From positions 124,001-188,000 of the forward strand of contig JAAOMT010000762.1 in assembly GCA_016748015.1 (NCBI GenBank): a stretch of DNA of 64,000 nt. Direction: 5' to 3'. The notes beneath the pieces were generated by a model, which did not search any database, had not been told where the DNA came from, and was given only the letters and a program-made list of their open reading frames with translations. The position numbers and the translations under genes are program-made. Positions within the stretch are counted from its first letter, which is position 1; each line of letters begins with the position of its first letter. This document shows, in pieces, positions 11,700 through 22,849 of the stretch. The stretch comes from Geosiphon pyriformis. Its lineage: Eukaryota > Glomeromycota > Glomeromycetes > Archaeosporales > Geosiphonaceae.

Positions 11700-12436
11700 G
11701 ACTCTTTGAGAGCAGTCAGAATCTTTTCTGTTTTTTTTATATAATTAGTTCTGGTAAATCAAATAGAAATTTGATTATTTGCACAAACATTCTCTTTGCT
11801 GTTGAGTGTATTTTGGTGGGTATTGTCCTTTACCCAAAAATTCTATTAAGACAAAATAGTTGTTCAAGTCCATTATCATGTTTGTTTGTGAAAGAGTTAT
11901 TAATAATTAGGTTGGTTTGGTTTGAGAGATTGTACTATCACTGATTAATAAGTCTAAAGAAAACATTGGCATTTTGATAATTTGCTTCTTTGTAGTGTTA
12001 AATATCATAATCAAATTCATCCAAGTAGAGTATTTAGCAAGTTATTTATTTGTGTTCTAGCTTCTTTTTATTGCACAGCCAAACCAAGACTTGATGATCT
12101 GTTACTACTAGAAATTTTACACCAAGAAGATATTAATCCTAGTAACTAGTAGCCTAAACTACTGCTAATCATTCTTGTTTAGTAACTGAATAGTTTTTTT
12201 TTGCTGGTGTAAGAGATCTACTCGTATATGCTATGACATGTTTTCTGCCATTTTCATCTTTCTGTGAAAGAACAGCACCAAGTTCATAGCCAGATGCATC
12301 AGTGTAGAGAATGAAAGGTTGGTTCAGATTAGATTGCTTGAGAATTGGTTTAGTAACAAGTTTTTCCTTCAGAATTTCAAAAGCTTTTTTTATTTTTTTA
12401 TTTAACACATTTAATGAGTGTAGTCCAATCACTATC
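11700..12436 (-). pseudogene. Gy3a RNase H
   Basis: The minus strand at 12,169-12,432 encodes the start of the gypsy RNase H: KAFEILKEKLVTKPILKQ, then ILYTDASGYELGAVLSQKDE with the first catalytic Asp, then YTSRSLTPAKKNYSVTKQE with the catalytic Glu. Further blocks to 11,700 are decayed. Reading begins abruptly at DWTTLIK (12,425-12,433), directly beside the 3' end of the LINE. The RT that should precede it is at 31,857-32,224, across the inserted block. Confidence 0.88.
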
Positions 12437-12527
12437 TAGTACATAGAACCAAACTAAGAGACTCAAACTAAACGCGATTCACACACTTTCTACATGTGGC
12501 TAGCCACTCAGACCAGACAAGGCAACA

Positions 12528-15500
12528 CTATACATCTATAACTACTCGCACACTGCCTCTCAGACCAGAAAAGAAACAATAAGGCTTTCGACGACCAAAG
12601 CTAACAGCAAAGGAATTGGCCACACCAAGCAATCTCACAACACCATCAGACAGAACTGAAGACACACCACAAGGGAGCTCAGAAACAACACCAATGTCAC
12701 AGACCAGACCAGCCTTCTCCATTACCACCTGGTGGCTGGCCCTAGCCAATCATACTTTAGCACGATGTAATCTAACAACAAACCTGACATAATTAACAAT
12801 CCGAGCAGCGGCCACCTTCTTATCCTCAAAAATACTGCAAGCCTCCTCATACCACTCCTCCAGCACAAATCCTTTGCATACCAAAGTGTATAGCCCAACA
12901 TCAATAGAACATTGAGACAAAACCTGCAACACGGCAGAAGCAGGGAAACCACCAGCCAAAGCTGACCAATGGGCAGAAGCCTCCGCCAAAATCTCACCAT
13001 GGACGCCAGACTCATGAACACAAGTAAAAGTGTGGTCAGAGAATTCCACCTCACCGCAAAACAAACACAATACACTAGGGTAGCACTTATCATACAACCT
13101 CTTTCTTACTGCCACTGGCAACCTCCTGTGCACAGCCTTTATAACATAAGTGCAAAGCATTGAGGATGTGCGGTTAGTGAACCCAGTAAGCATATAAGAA
13201 TCAGGATGCCACACCTTTGCCGTGACAACCCAGTTTATGCAACCAATCATCGCATCTGAAACCATGTTACACCCAGGCCCAGCTTCCCAATGAGCACAAC
13301 AAATTGATTGAAAAATATTCCTGACAAAATAACGGGCATTACCAGAAACAGCGACACCCTCAGCAACCAAAAAATGTTCACGCACATCAGCACAAAGGGA
13401 AAAGGGAGACCCAGAGACAGCTCCAGCAGCCAAGTCAGCTTTCACATTACCAGGAATACCAGAGTGTCCTTTTACCTTAACCCAACTCATGCTAAGATCC
13501 TTATCCCTGACCAAATTGAAAATATGACACCTTTCCAGCCAGCATTGATTACACAAATCAGGGGCAACCAAAGACATTTCGGACACACATGCGTCAATGG
13601 CAGCCTGGCTGTCAAGACATAACACCACAGTACTTGAAGAAGGAACACACTCCAAAGCCAAAGTGACAGCCTATAACTCGGCCATAGTAGATGACAAAAG
13701 GCCATGAACAGCAACACCAATGCTTTTATCCAAGACTGGAAAGTATGCAGCAGCACCACAGGCGACTTCAGCAGAGCCTGCATTCCTCAAAGACCCATCC
13801 GTAAAAACTTCAAAAAAGCCCGACCAAATGTTATGCACTCCATCTTTTACCACAGAAAATTCCTTAGACCCCAAAATGTCCAAACCAAGCTTTTCCGCAG
13901 AGCCAATAGAACCAAAAACTGAGTAACCCTGACCCTTCAAAAACTCAGAAAAAACCATGAACCAGTGAGGCACAGAGCCATGCAGATCCAATCTTTTCCA
14001 ACGACGAAAAGTTTTCCAATCCAACAAAACGCCTTTCTTATCAAAAAGCCGATCACCAAAAGTGACACCAAAACATTTAAGAGATTTGACCAAATCAAAA
14101 TACAGAGACTTTCTAAGAACAAAAGATAACGGGAACTGACCAGGACTACGAAATGCAGTGGGGAGGTTGTTCACCAAAGCAAGCTCATTGTCCAGAAAGA
14201 TTTTCACCATCCCAGCCAAAAAATTGTTCACCGGACTAACACTCAACCTGACTGGAAACTGTAAAGAATCTAAGAGAGCCCAACCAAGAACCTGTAGGTC
14301 CAAAAACCTATGTCTAAACAAACACCCAAGAATACCAAAGGCATTAGAGAATGCCATTAAGGCAGCAACCTTCTCTTCTGACTGCACCTGCTCAAAAGGC
14401 TTTAGGCCATACAATGAGGGATAATGCAAAGCAGCATCAGGAAAATCACAGGGGAGACAAGCCTTGAACTTAAGACCCTTTCTAACCAAGACATCTCACT
14501 TGTGACAAACATTAGACAAGACAAAACTGAATTAAATACGATAGCTAACAATAGGCTGCAAAACAGCCAACACCAGATAGGAGAATTGTTTGTCTGTAAT
14601 AGCCTTCCTAAGCACAACATTGACAAAGAAATGTACATCTGCATGAGCCTTGGCAACACTTGGCTTGGAGAGCCCTTCAGTTGACAGAAAAATACCCAGA
14701 TACCAATGTGCCTTCCCTTTCTTGGCAATAGAAATTGGCTGACCACAAATGTTCAGTGAAGCAACTCTAACACCCTGATTGATGGGATAGCTACCGTCTT
14801 CTCACTATTGATAGAAATATCATTGATCACAAAAAATTCATTGGCAATATTCAGAGCATATTGAGTAGAAGCTTGACAATTTCCAACCCAGATCATATCA
14901 TCAACAAATACACCAGCCAAAAAATATGATGTCAAACCACTGCTGCTTTCAATTTTGCCAGATTTTGAAACAAACTTAGTATCAATCCAGTACTCACACA
15001 ATTGTTTGTGCCTCTTAACCTTACACAAAAGTGGATCGTAAAAAATTCTCCAAAGAAGTGGTGAAAAGACCTCACCCTAATCCAGCCCATCATGCACCTT
15101 ATAACCACCAGACAAACCAAAATCAGTCATCACCTTATTAACTCTATCCTCATGAATACCACCAAAAAACCTTATGAACCTTTCACACATCTTGATACGC
15201 CGCAAACTAGCTCTCAAATAATGCCACCCAACTGAATCATAAGCTTTCCGTATATCTTGCAAGACCAACCATAACTCCCTATCCTTCTCAATGGCATCTT
15301 CAATCACCAATCCAACAGCAAACACCAGAGATTGTGTTGACGTACCCTTCAGCACCAAAAAGTTGTCACCCCAAAGAACATTGAACTTGCTACAAGCCAT
15401 TGAAATACGATCAGACAGAATCTTGGAAAGAATCTTCCTGGCAGTCTCAATCAAAGCAATGGGCCAGGTGTTTGTAAGAACCCCATTCCAGTCATAAGGC

Positions 15501-17210
15501 TTAGGAATCATTGACACCCAAGCCCTCTTTTACAAAACAGGCACCACACCAACAGACAAACATTTATTAAACAGTGCCAACAGGCACCCCAAAATCACCT
15601 TACTACCATGTTTCCACAACTCATTAGGAATACCAGACAAACCAGCAGCCTTGCCATCAGGAAGACCACCAACAACAGAAAGTAACTCGCCCATACTGAT
15701 TGCACTCATAACACCCGAAAAGCATCATCCCGAACATGGTCCAAAGACGTGTACTAACGAGCCCAAAGACCAGGAAGCACTGACTGCACGGAGCATTTCC
15801 TCGTCCACCCCTCCATTATTCTATCTACACTGGACTTCACCTCTTCAGGCAACAAAACCAGATCATCATCAACTATCAAGTGATCCAACACAACCTTGCA
15901 AACAGGCTTTTCCAACACACTCCTGATCATACTACCCTTATCCGAACAGAAATTATCCATGCGCTTCTCAATCACCTTCCTAACCGAAGCTTCCTCAGCT
16001 AACCTTGACTCAAACATCTTCAACCTTCTGTAATCTCTGCGAACTAATGACAAATGCCTAACAACAACATCAGATTTAACACCCGAGCCAACCAAATCCT
16101 TGAAAGCACGAGCCTTCGCGTCATCCAGAGTCGACCATTTACCCACAAGATGATTAGCACCCAGCAAGTCACCAGAGCAAAATTTCTTGACAATCTTGGC
16201 CACCAACAATTCCAGACCAAAAAACTTAGAAGAATGTTTGTTTCTTAAACACTTGAATTCACTAAACCAAAGCCTTGAAAATGTTACATCAGCAGAATCC
16301 ACCACAGCTCCCACCAAAACTGTCCACATAGCATCCACATCACCACGTATTTTGGCACCAGAGAACACCTCACCCAAAGACAAAAGTTTAGCTGACGAGA
16401 GATCCCTAAACTTAGCCCATCCAACACAGTCAGCATTCTTGATTTTAAACTTCCAATAATCTTTATTTGCCTACTTGCGCAAGCTATTCAATTGTATATC
16501 TAGAAGCCCACCCAAACTGACCGAAACCACAACTGCCTTGTGATCGGTGTTAAAGAAATCTGAAACAGAGACAACTTGATGTCCAGCAACAGCAGAAGAC
16601 AAATTACTACCAACAAAAATGTAATCAATCGTTTTCCCAACCCCTCTTGAATTGCTCCATGTATAAGAATTAGCCAACCGATGACCAACAAATAAATTGA
16701 CCAAACCCAAACTCAAACAAAATTTGAAACTAGCACTTCTACCAGATCCATTTTCATTAAAGTCCTCTCCCAAGATAACAAAATTGCTGGAGTTGACTGC
16801 CTTTGCAATGAGAAAGTTAACTTCAGAAGCCTAACCAAATCTAGCCCAGAGGAGGCACCAGCATACAACCCCAAAACAGTAACCGAGAGCTTGCCCTTAA
16901 ACAGGAGCCGAACAGAAATAATCCAACCAGGAATCTCCTCCACCTTAGATACATGACGGGCCAAGGAAATGTTCATAACAATTGCAACCCCAGCACCCAT
17001 AAAACCCTTATCTAAGTCAGAAGAAAATATTCGCACTCCATCAAATTTGTTCTTTATCTATGGCCCAGAAGAGGACCTCAACTTAGTCTCAGTGATAAAA
17101 GAAACCATATTCCCCGAGTTCACATGCCAACAAACAATATCTGCTTGCTTCACAGGAACATTGATACCCTGAACATTGCACGTAGCAAATTTCCAAACCA
17201 AACTACTCAT
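12528..17210 (-). pseudogene. LINE ORF2: endonuclease, reverse transcriptase, RNase H, zinc finger
   Basis: Starts at ATG 17,210 (MSSLVWKFATCNVQGINV). The apurinic-type endonuclease shows CNVQG, TETK, EDFNENGSGR, KTIDYIFV and NTDHKAVVV (17,190-16,510). RT shows LVLQDIRKAYDSVGW near 15,240 and the catalytic VFVDDMIWVG near 14,905. RNase H has FTDGSL (about 13,800), STMAEL, CLDSQAA and VKGHSGIPGN (about 13,460). A C-terminal CLFCGEVEFSDHTFTC finger lies near 13,050. It is disabled by stops at about 17,062, 16,471, 15,754, 15,528, 15,077, 13,671 and 12,750, each explicable as Gln, Trp or Arg turned to stop, plus frameshifts (one near 16,750). In live relatives it nicks target DNA and copies the LINE RNA there. 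Confidence 0.9.
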
Positions 17211-19171
17211 TGAGATGGAAGAAAAGCCAATGAACCTGATCCAGAATGCAGATAATCCAATCTATCCAAAACTGAGCGAACTGAAGCCTCAAGAGCCACC
17301 ATATTTGATTCCAAACCACCAATCTTGGCAGTCAAATCCTTAGAACTGCTCAGACTGAAATCAACAATTAACTCACCAACATTGGGAGAAGAAGAGGCAG
17401 ACAATAACAATGTACTATCCAAAGCCAAACCTGAGTCCATATCTGAAACAACGGCAGTTGGAGATACCAAAGGAAGAGCTGAAGGAGAGGGCGCCAATGA
17501 CACCAAGTCAACGAAACTTAATTTCTTTAAAATGAGTGAGACTTGATCCAAGAGAATTTCCATAGAGCATTCCAGCACAGCCAGGCAACCACCTATATCA
17601 GCAGCACCAGACAAGAAGGAATCCATTGAGAAAGCCTTCGAACCAGAGATTAAACCAACACCAGGAGCACCTGAAGAGACAACATGAGAGGGAGAGCTGC
17701 CTGCTACTTGGGCCCATGTCTTTCCACCAAAAGAAACTGGGCAGACAATTGGTGTCTGCTTCTTCCTATAAATATTGGCCAACCGTACCCTATCCTGAGA
17801 AGTTGCCACACATTTCTCACGACCCCCAGACCCCCTACCCACAAAGCAATCAACAGAAGTATAACCAAACAGTTTGCAATGAGCGCAACTGGCCAAGGAA
17901 AGACCAGCCCAATGCAAGTCCACACTCTTAAAAACCAGAACCGAACCAATAGCAGCCAACTTGGATGCCTCACTTTCAAAACAAATTACAGCACACTGAT
18001 CACAAACATATAAAGGCAGATTACGGCCAATAAAACAAGTTTTCCCACCATAGGCATCCACCAATGCAGACAAATCATGAGCAGTAGAGCCAACTGGAAG
18101 AGTGTAAAGCAACGCCCAATGCTGATTCCTAGATACTCACGTTTGTTTATCAACATTTGCCTTTGCCATGCAAACAGAATCTTTTCCCATGAGTACAGAC
18201 CATTTAGCCGCAACCAAATCAGCTATCTCAGATGATTCATATTTCACTAGGGCCTTTTGCCAAAGACCAATAAGCTGCACTTTGATTGAAATAATCTTGC
18301 CAAACTTGGAGAACACTGTCTCAATCGCCGATTTGGGAAGATCCACTGGGATCTCCTTGACAATCACCTCCCGATCTGAACAGCTGTTTACCTTTCTTAG
18401 ATCATCATTTACCAAAATTTTTTCACTGATTGCCAATTCCCTTGTCTTAATCAAACTTTTTTCAGATGTAAATGATGACCTTATTATTCCTGGAAATTTT
18501 GAGAAAGTCGAAGCCTCCCCAAAACCATCAACTTGATAAAAAAATTTTTTCACACAAATCAACTTATCACTAACAGTTTTCTCAGGAACAGCAGAAAGTT
18601 CAATATCCAATGCAAAAGATTTCACCGAAATAAAACTCTGAATCTCCCGATCACGTAATATGACTGGCAGCAACTGATTGGATCCATCGAACATGCAAGA
18701 AGGGAGCTCCAAAACATCACCAGCACCACCCACATTAACGAAAGAAGGCTGCTTAGGCAGGTGTTTAAATACATACGTTCTCATTCTCAAACCCTTTGGC
18801 GTAGCATTACCCATTAGTTTGTCATCCCCGGAAGCGTCGGAATCGACATAGCTCATTTCTTCCACAATCGTGTCCTTCATGTTCTCAATGTCAGAAGTTC
18901 CACCAACACTTGATTCCTCGCTGTCCATTTCGCTACCCCAAGATTTCTTCTGGTCATCAATGCCACCATGTAACATGTTCACAGGCAGAGGACCAGCCGA
19001 CAAATCCACAACAACACCAGAATCATCAGGTTTCTTTGCTTTCTTGTAAGATGGACCATAAGTGTAAACACTCTCAACGCGTGCCTTTTTTTTAGTGCCA
19101 GAATGGGTCCCCACACCAGCCAAACCAGATGCTGACCCACCAGCAGAAGAGCCTACTGGATCTATTGTCAT
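17207..19171 (-). pseudogene. LINE ORF1 (RRM and zinc-knuckle RNA-binding protein) with one stop
   Basis: A single frame of 655 codons from ATG 19,171 to TGA 17,207-17,209, interrupted only by TGA at 18,137-18,139 (CGA to TGA, an Arg in a CpG context). It has a disordered acidic N terminus, an RRM-like domain near 18,180-18,400 (VIVKEIPVDLP and GLWQKALVKYESSE), and then a Cys-rich stretch near 17,870-18,010 (YVCDQC and CAHCKLFGYTSVDC) resembling CCHC knuckles with the His lost. The C-terminal part is Ser-rich with a predicted helix. The stop codon overlaps the ORF2 start in ATGA. By family it binds LINE RNA in the RNP particle. Confidence 0.88.
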
Positions 19172-19295
19172 AAACAGAGGTGTATGTAAAAAAATAACTG
19201 AAGAGAACAGAAGGGGATAAGGGAAAAGGAAGATATTTCTTTGACTACTCTATGCTCTCATTATGGTCAGAGGATTAATGAAAGAAAGAGTTTTA

Positions 19296-19390
19296 AAAAG
19301 CTTTTTGTTGATAAGTGCTCCAGTAATAATTGACATTTTTTCTGAGTAGCTAATTGAGAAAAAAGATGATAAATTACTGAATGTTGTGAC
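19296..19390. other. Unassigned 95-bp spacer between LINE and HAL1-like element
   Basis: Lies between the LINE 5' end and the HAL1-like 5' end. The minus-strand frame reads YSEKMSIITGALINKK, which could be the RT-RNase H linker of Gy3a by its spacing relative to DWTTLIK at 12,433. That is weak evidence, and no duplication of the sequence at 31,857 was found. Otherwise nothing recognisable. Confidence 0.35.
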
Positions 19391-19417
19391 TAAAAAACTC
19401 TTTCTCTTTTAAATTTC

Positions 19418-21126
19418 ATGACCATGACTAGAGCTAAAAGTAAAAAAGTTGCAAACAGTACTTTTCCTATAGTAACTAATAAAATTTTAACATAAAAGAG
19501 TCTCTCTATTATTGAAGTAGTTTGACAAAATGTTCTGGCAACATTTCTTTTAAAAAATATTAGTGAAAAACTGTTTTTAGTGGCTTCTGGTTCATTTTCT
19601 TCTCCTTTGGCTGGAAGTTCTTCTTTGGTCAAAGTTCCTTCCAAAAAACACACTTAGGTTAATCCCAGTATTGTCTTTACCACTTCAAAAAGCCCAAAGA
19701 TTTTTAATAACAGACCAGTCAACAAATTGGTCTTTCCTGCTCTCATTACTCCCATTACTACTACTATTGCTTTACAAATGGCCATAAAAACCAAAAATTC
19801 CAAAAAACAGCAGCAGACAGTCACAACTGCTATGGTTACACTAAACTTCTTTGTGGTTCCAAATAAAATCTTGGGTAAGATTTCAACAGCAGCAGCCAGC
19901 TCTCTTCTTGATATAGATGGCAACAGCAGTAGTATATTTTCCAAGATAGGCCAAGATCAACTATTGACTGTGTTGTCTGTTGTGGCAATTTCCAGCAGAT
20001 CATTGCCAATTCTGGAAGCAAAACAGTTTATTATTTCAGATAATCTCAAAGATTGAACTGATCAGATGAAAATAAAATCAACTGCTCCTCTCCCATTTTT
20101 TGGTGCTGCTAATGGTAGTGCTTGGAAAAATGTAAATGGTTGTCAAAAGTATTCTGATTAGGTGGTCTTCAATCTAGTATCTGATGCTATATTTAAGATC
20201 AAAATGGTCCTGCTTAGTTCCTTGTTTTAGTTGCTGCCTGGTTACATTGGGCTTAAGTCTGTTTCAAAAAATGCTGTTAAGTTGTTCTGTGTGGAATTTG
20301 CATCTCAAAAATATCTAAATAGTGCCACCAAAGTGGTTATTGGTAATAAAGTTTTTTTGACCACTCTTAAAATTACACAGTTTTTTGGTGTGGCCTCTGT
20401 TTTTTCCCCTTTTTTGTTAGTTGCACTTTGTAATATGTCTTTGGACATCTCTTCTAATAACATTAAAAGTGCTCTTGGCATTTTTGGTGTTGTTACTTCT
20501 GTTAAGTTAAAGTCTGCTGGTTTATGGCAATATACTGTGGTTTATTTCAAAAACACTTTTTCTGCCACTGCTACTCTTATTCACTGGTTTGTGCTGGTTA
20601 GGAAAGACAGTATTAGAATTCTTCCTGTTATCAACCAAAATGATGTTATTTTTTCAAAAGATACTTTTAAAGCTTAGTTGGTTAATCTTTCTTTTGGCTG
20701 TATTGTCTTTGAGATAAGTAATTTGGTCTCCCAAGTTGGTGGCTGTACATGTTTTATTCTTTACTCCTCTAAATTTTACTGATGTTAATGCTTTGTTGTA
20801 GTTATCTTTGATTCTTTAAAATCTCTAAATATGGCTGTGTTAAAGACTGGTACCTTACATAGTTGCTGCATCTGGTGGAAAACTTTTGGATGTCGCTGCT
20901 GCTACAGGTGTCAAGACTTGAATAATTTGGCTGTAGACTGCAAGATATCACCTTCTCTCCTACCCAAATTTTCTTCCAATGCTTCTAGTGGCCCCAAAGT
21001 TTTCAAACTTTTATTTGTTGGATCTAAATCTTATGTCAAAGCTGCTGTTTCTGTGGTTCTTCCTGCTGCTGCTGCTGCTGATATGGACTTGAATCTTGGT
21101 GGTTCCTCCAAAACTATAACACCCGT
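19418..21126 (+). pseudogene. HAL1-like ORF1p, N-terminal two thirds
   Basis: Reads MTMTRAKSKKVANSTF from 19,418. The RRM-like region at 20,320-20,680 contains KVFLTTLKITQFFGV, IKSALGIFGVVTSVKLKSAG and FVLVRKDSIRILPVINQND. A zinc-knuckle-like segment near 20,870-20,945 reads CIWWKTFGCRCCYRCQDLNNLAVDC in pieces, with the CX2C and final Cys visible. Stops at several Gln and Trp positions inactivate it. The frame stops at 21,126 where Gy1m begins and continues at 31,166. Confidence 0.8.
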
Positions 21127-21929
21127 TGTTACAGATGATTATTTGGGGTCTCAAAGCAAATAACAAACCTGTAACTTGGTGCTCAATTGATCTATTAGTG
21201 TTGATATCTGAAGGTTTTTGTGATCTGAAGGTTTTGTTGTAAAGTTCTTTGTATAATGGACAGAGATTTAGTAATGATTATAGTAGTTTTTTGGAATTAC
21301 AATTCTGCCCAATTTTTTTCTTAGCTTGGCAGCTGGATTTACTCTGGCAGTTATGTCCTTTTGATAAGCTATCCATTAATATATATGTAATTCTACCCTT
21401 ATTTTTGGGGCTTTTACCAGGCTATTCTTAATGTCAGTAATTCAGTACTTAATCCTCAATCAATTAGTAAAACCAAAAAAAAATAACAAAAGAAATAAAA
21501 GAAAAAATAAAAGAAAATAAAGAAATGTATCAAGGCAATTACAAGTTAGTATCCCATCAATAGCTGTAATCAAGAACTATTGTTTTAGTGTGGTTAAGTA
21601 TTAATTATTATCAACATGAAGTGTTGATAGTGGGAAGTGGATTTGATATATTGAATAATTATTTATTGATATTTGTGATGTAAAAGGTTGTTTAGATTAA
21701 ATTTAAATTAAGAGGTCTCTCTTTTTTTCTTCTAATACTATAGCTATATATACATAATTAATGTTCTACGAGATTGCTCACATTCCCAAATAATGTGCTA
21801 TGATTTCTTGAACAATGTGCCATGATTTCTGATATTGCTCCATATTGTTAAACAATGTGCTCATGTGCTAATCACTATTCTCTTATTGGTTTACTATTTT
21901 TTATATCTGTTTTTTTTTTATGAGTAATA
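21127..21929 (-). repeat. 3' LTR of Gy1m
   Basis: Parallels 30,262-31,161 from TGTTACA to GAGTAATA, with diagnostic shared text around TATAATGGACAGAG and TCAATTAGTAAAACC. It is about 100 bp shorter because it has fewer copies of a GCAATATGC-type repeat near 21,770-21,880. Confidence 0.93.
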
Positions 21930-21943
21930 TTATCTCCTTCTTT
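21930..21943 (-). promoter_or_regulatory. Polypurine tract of Gy1m
   Basis: The minus strand reads AAAGAAGGAGATAA immediately before the 3' LTR, the expected site and composition for plus-strand DNA priming. Gy1p has AAAGAAAAAAAAATAA in the same place. Confidence 0.75.
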
Positions 21944-22740
21944 TTAATATTGAGCTCTGTCAAAATTTTTATTTTGAATTATGTCAAATACTTCTTTTTC
22001 AAGTAGTGCCTGTTCTATCCTACTCTTTATTTCTTCAATCTGTGAATTATTTATTTTTTCCCATTGGTTGATAATTATTGTTTTCATATTAGAGTGTAAC
22101 AATACTTCTGAGTAGTTTTGAAATATAGTGTGTAGTTAATAAATGATCTTGATATGTAATATTAAGTTTTTTTTCTTTCCAATAATATCTTCAATGTTCC
22201 AGATTATCTCTTGGTTAAAGATTCTCTTAAATTTGTCAAGATATAACTTCTGAATATCTACTTTTTGTCCCAGTTAATAGTAGCAATATGGTATTGAAAA
22301 TTGGTCTATCTATCTGTTCCAATTTTTTTTTACCAGTTCTTCTGTTGGAATCATAATGATTATCTTTCTAAAAGTGTTCTTTACTTTCTCTACTATTTTA
22401 TTTAACCAGTTTGTTAATTGTTTCTGTAGTTGCTAGTATGGCACACTTTTCCCTTTTTGTTTGGTGTTTTGATAACAAATTGTTTGGTTGTTAATAATAA
22501 TTTTCATGTTTATTTGCTGTTGACTTAAAGCTTGAAACAATTGTTGAGCTAAAGTGTGAATATGGTCTGGTATTTCCATTTTTTTTTGTTGTTTTTGTCG
22601 CATATACTGTGTCTTTATATAATCTTTTGGTTGTTTAATTTGACATATTTGGTTTAATAATTATGATTGGTTTCAAATCTTGTGGAATTTTATCTGGTTA
22701 GACTAGTATTTTTTGTACTTCTAATTGTGGAATATTACTG
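21944..22740 (-). pseudogene. Gy1m extra C-terminal domain after integrase
   Basis: About 250 codons on the minus strand between integrase and the polypurine tract. It begins near HIHTLAQQLFQALSQQQ (about 22,560) and ends NFDRAQY followed by a stop at 21,944-21,967. It is helical and Gln/Ile-rich. Gy1p has the same domain (IHSLAQQLF at 40,695; LDRA-stop-Y at 41,300), and Gy2 has an analogous segment ending DFDRAQS. I do not recognise the domain. The shared ending suggests it is the true polyprotein C terminus. Confidence 0.6.
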
Positions 22741-22849
22741 GTGAATGATAACACTATATGGTAATATGGTTTTATTCAATTACCATGTGCTGCTTTGGCT
22801 AAAATTTTGTTATTTTATCTTAATTTATAAGCTCTATTTCCTAGAATTT

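Larger units (their letters stand above)
12437..19295 (-). mobile_element. Two-ORF LINE (endonuclease, RT, RNase H), minus strand
   Basis: A nearly full-length non-LTR retrotransposon of about 6.9 kb, visibly richer in G+C and CpG than its surroundings. From right to left it has a 5' region beginning near TTAAAACTCTTTCTTTC (19,281-19,295), ORF1 (19,171-17,207), ORF2 (17,210-12,528) and a short 3' UTR. The 5' end resembles that of the HAL1-like elements. No poly(A) tail is visible at the left edge, and I could not identify a target duplication. Its relatively few disabling changes are nearly all of C-to-T type, so it looks younger than the gypsy copies around it. Confidence 0.88.

Noticed and set aside
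12437-21126. The LINE and HAL1-like element as one twin-primed, inverted insertion
   Set aside because: Their ORF1 sequences are different families and each has its own 5' end; twin priming would invert one copy of the same sequence.
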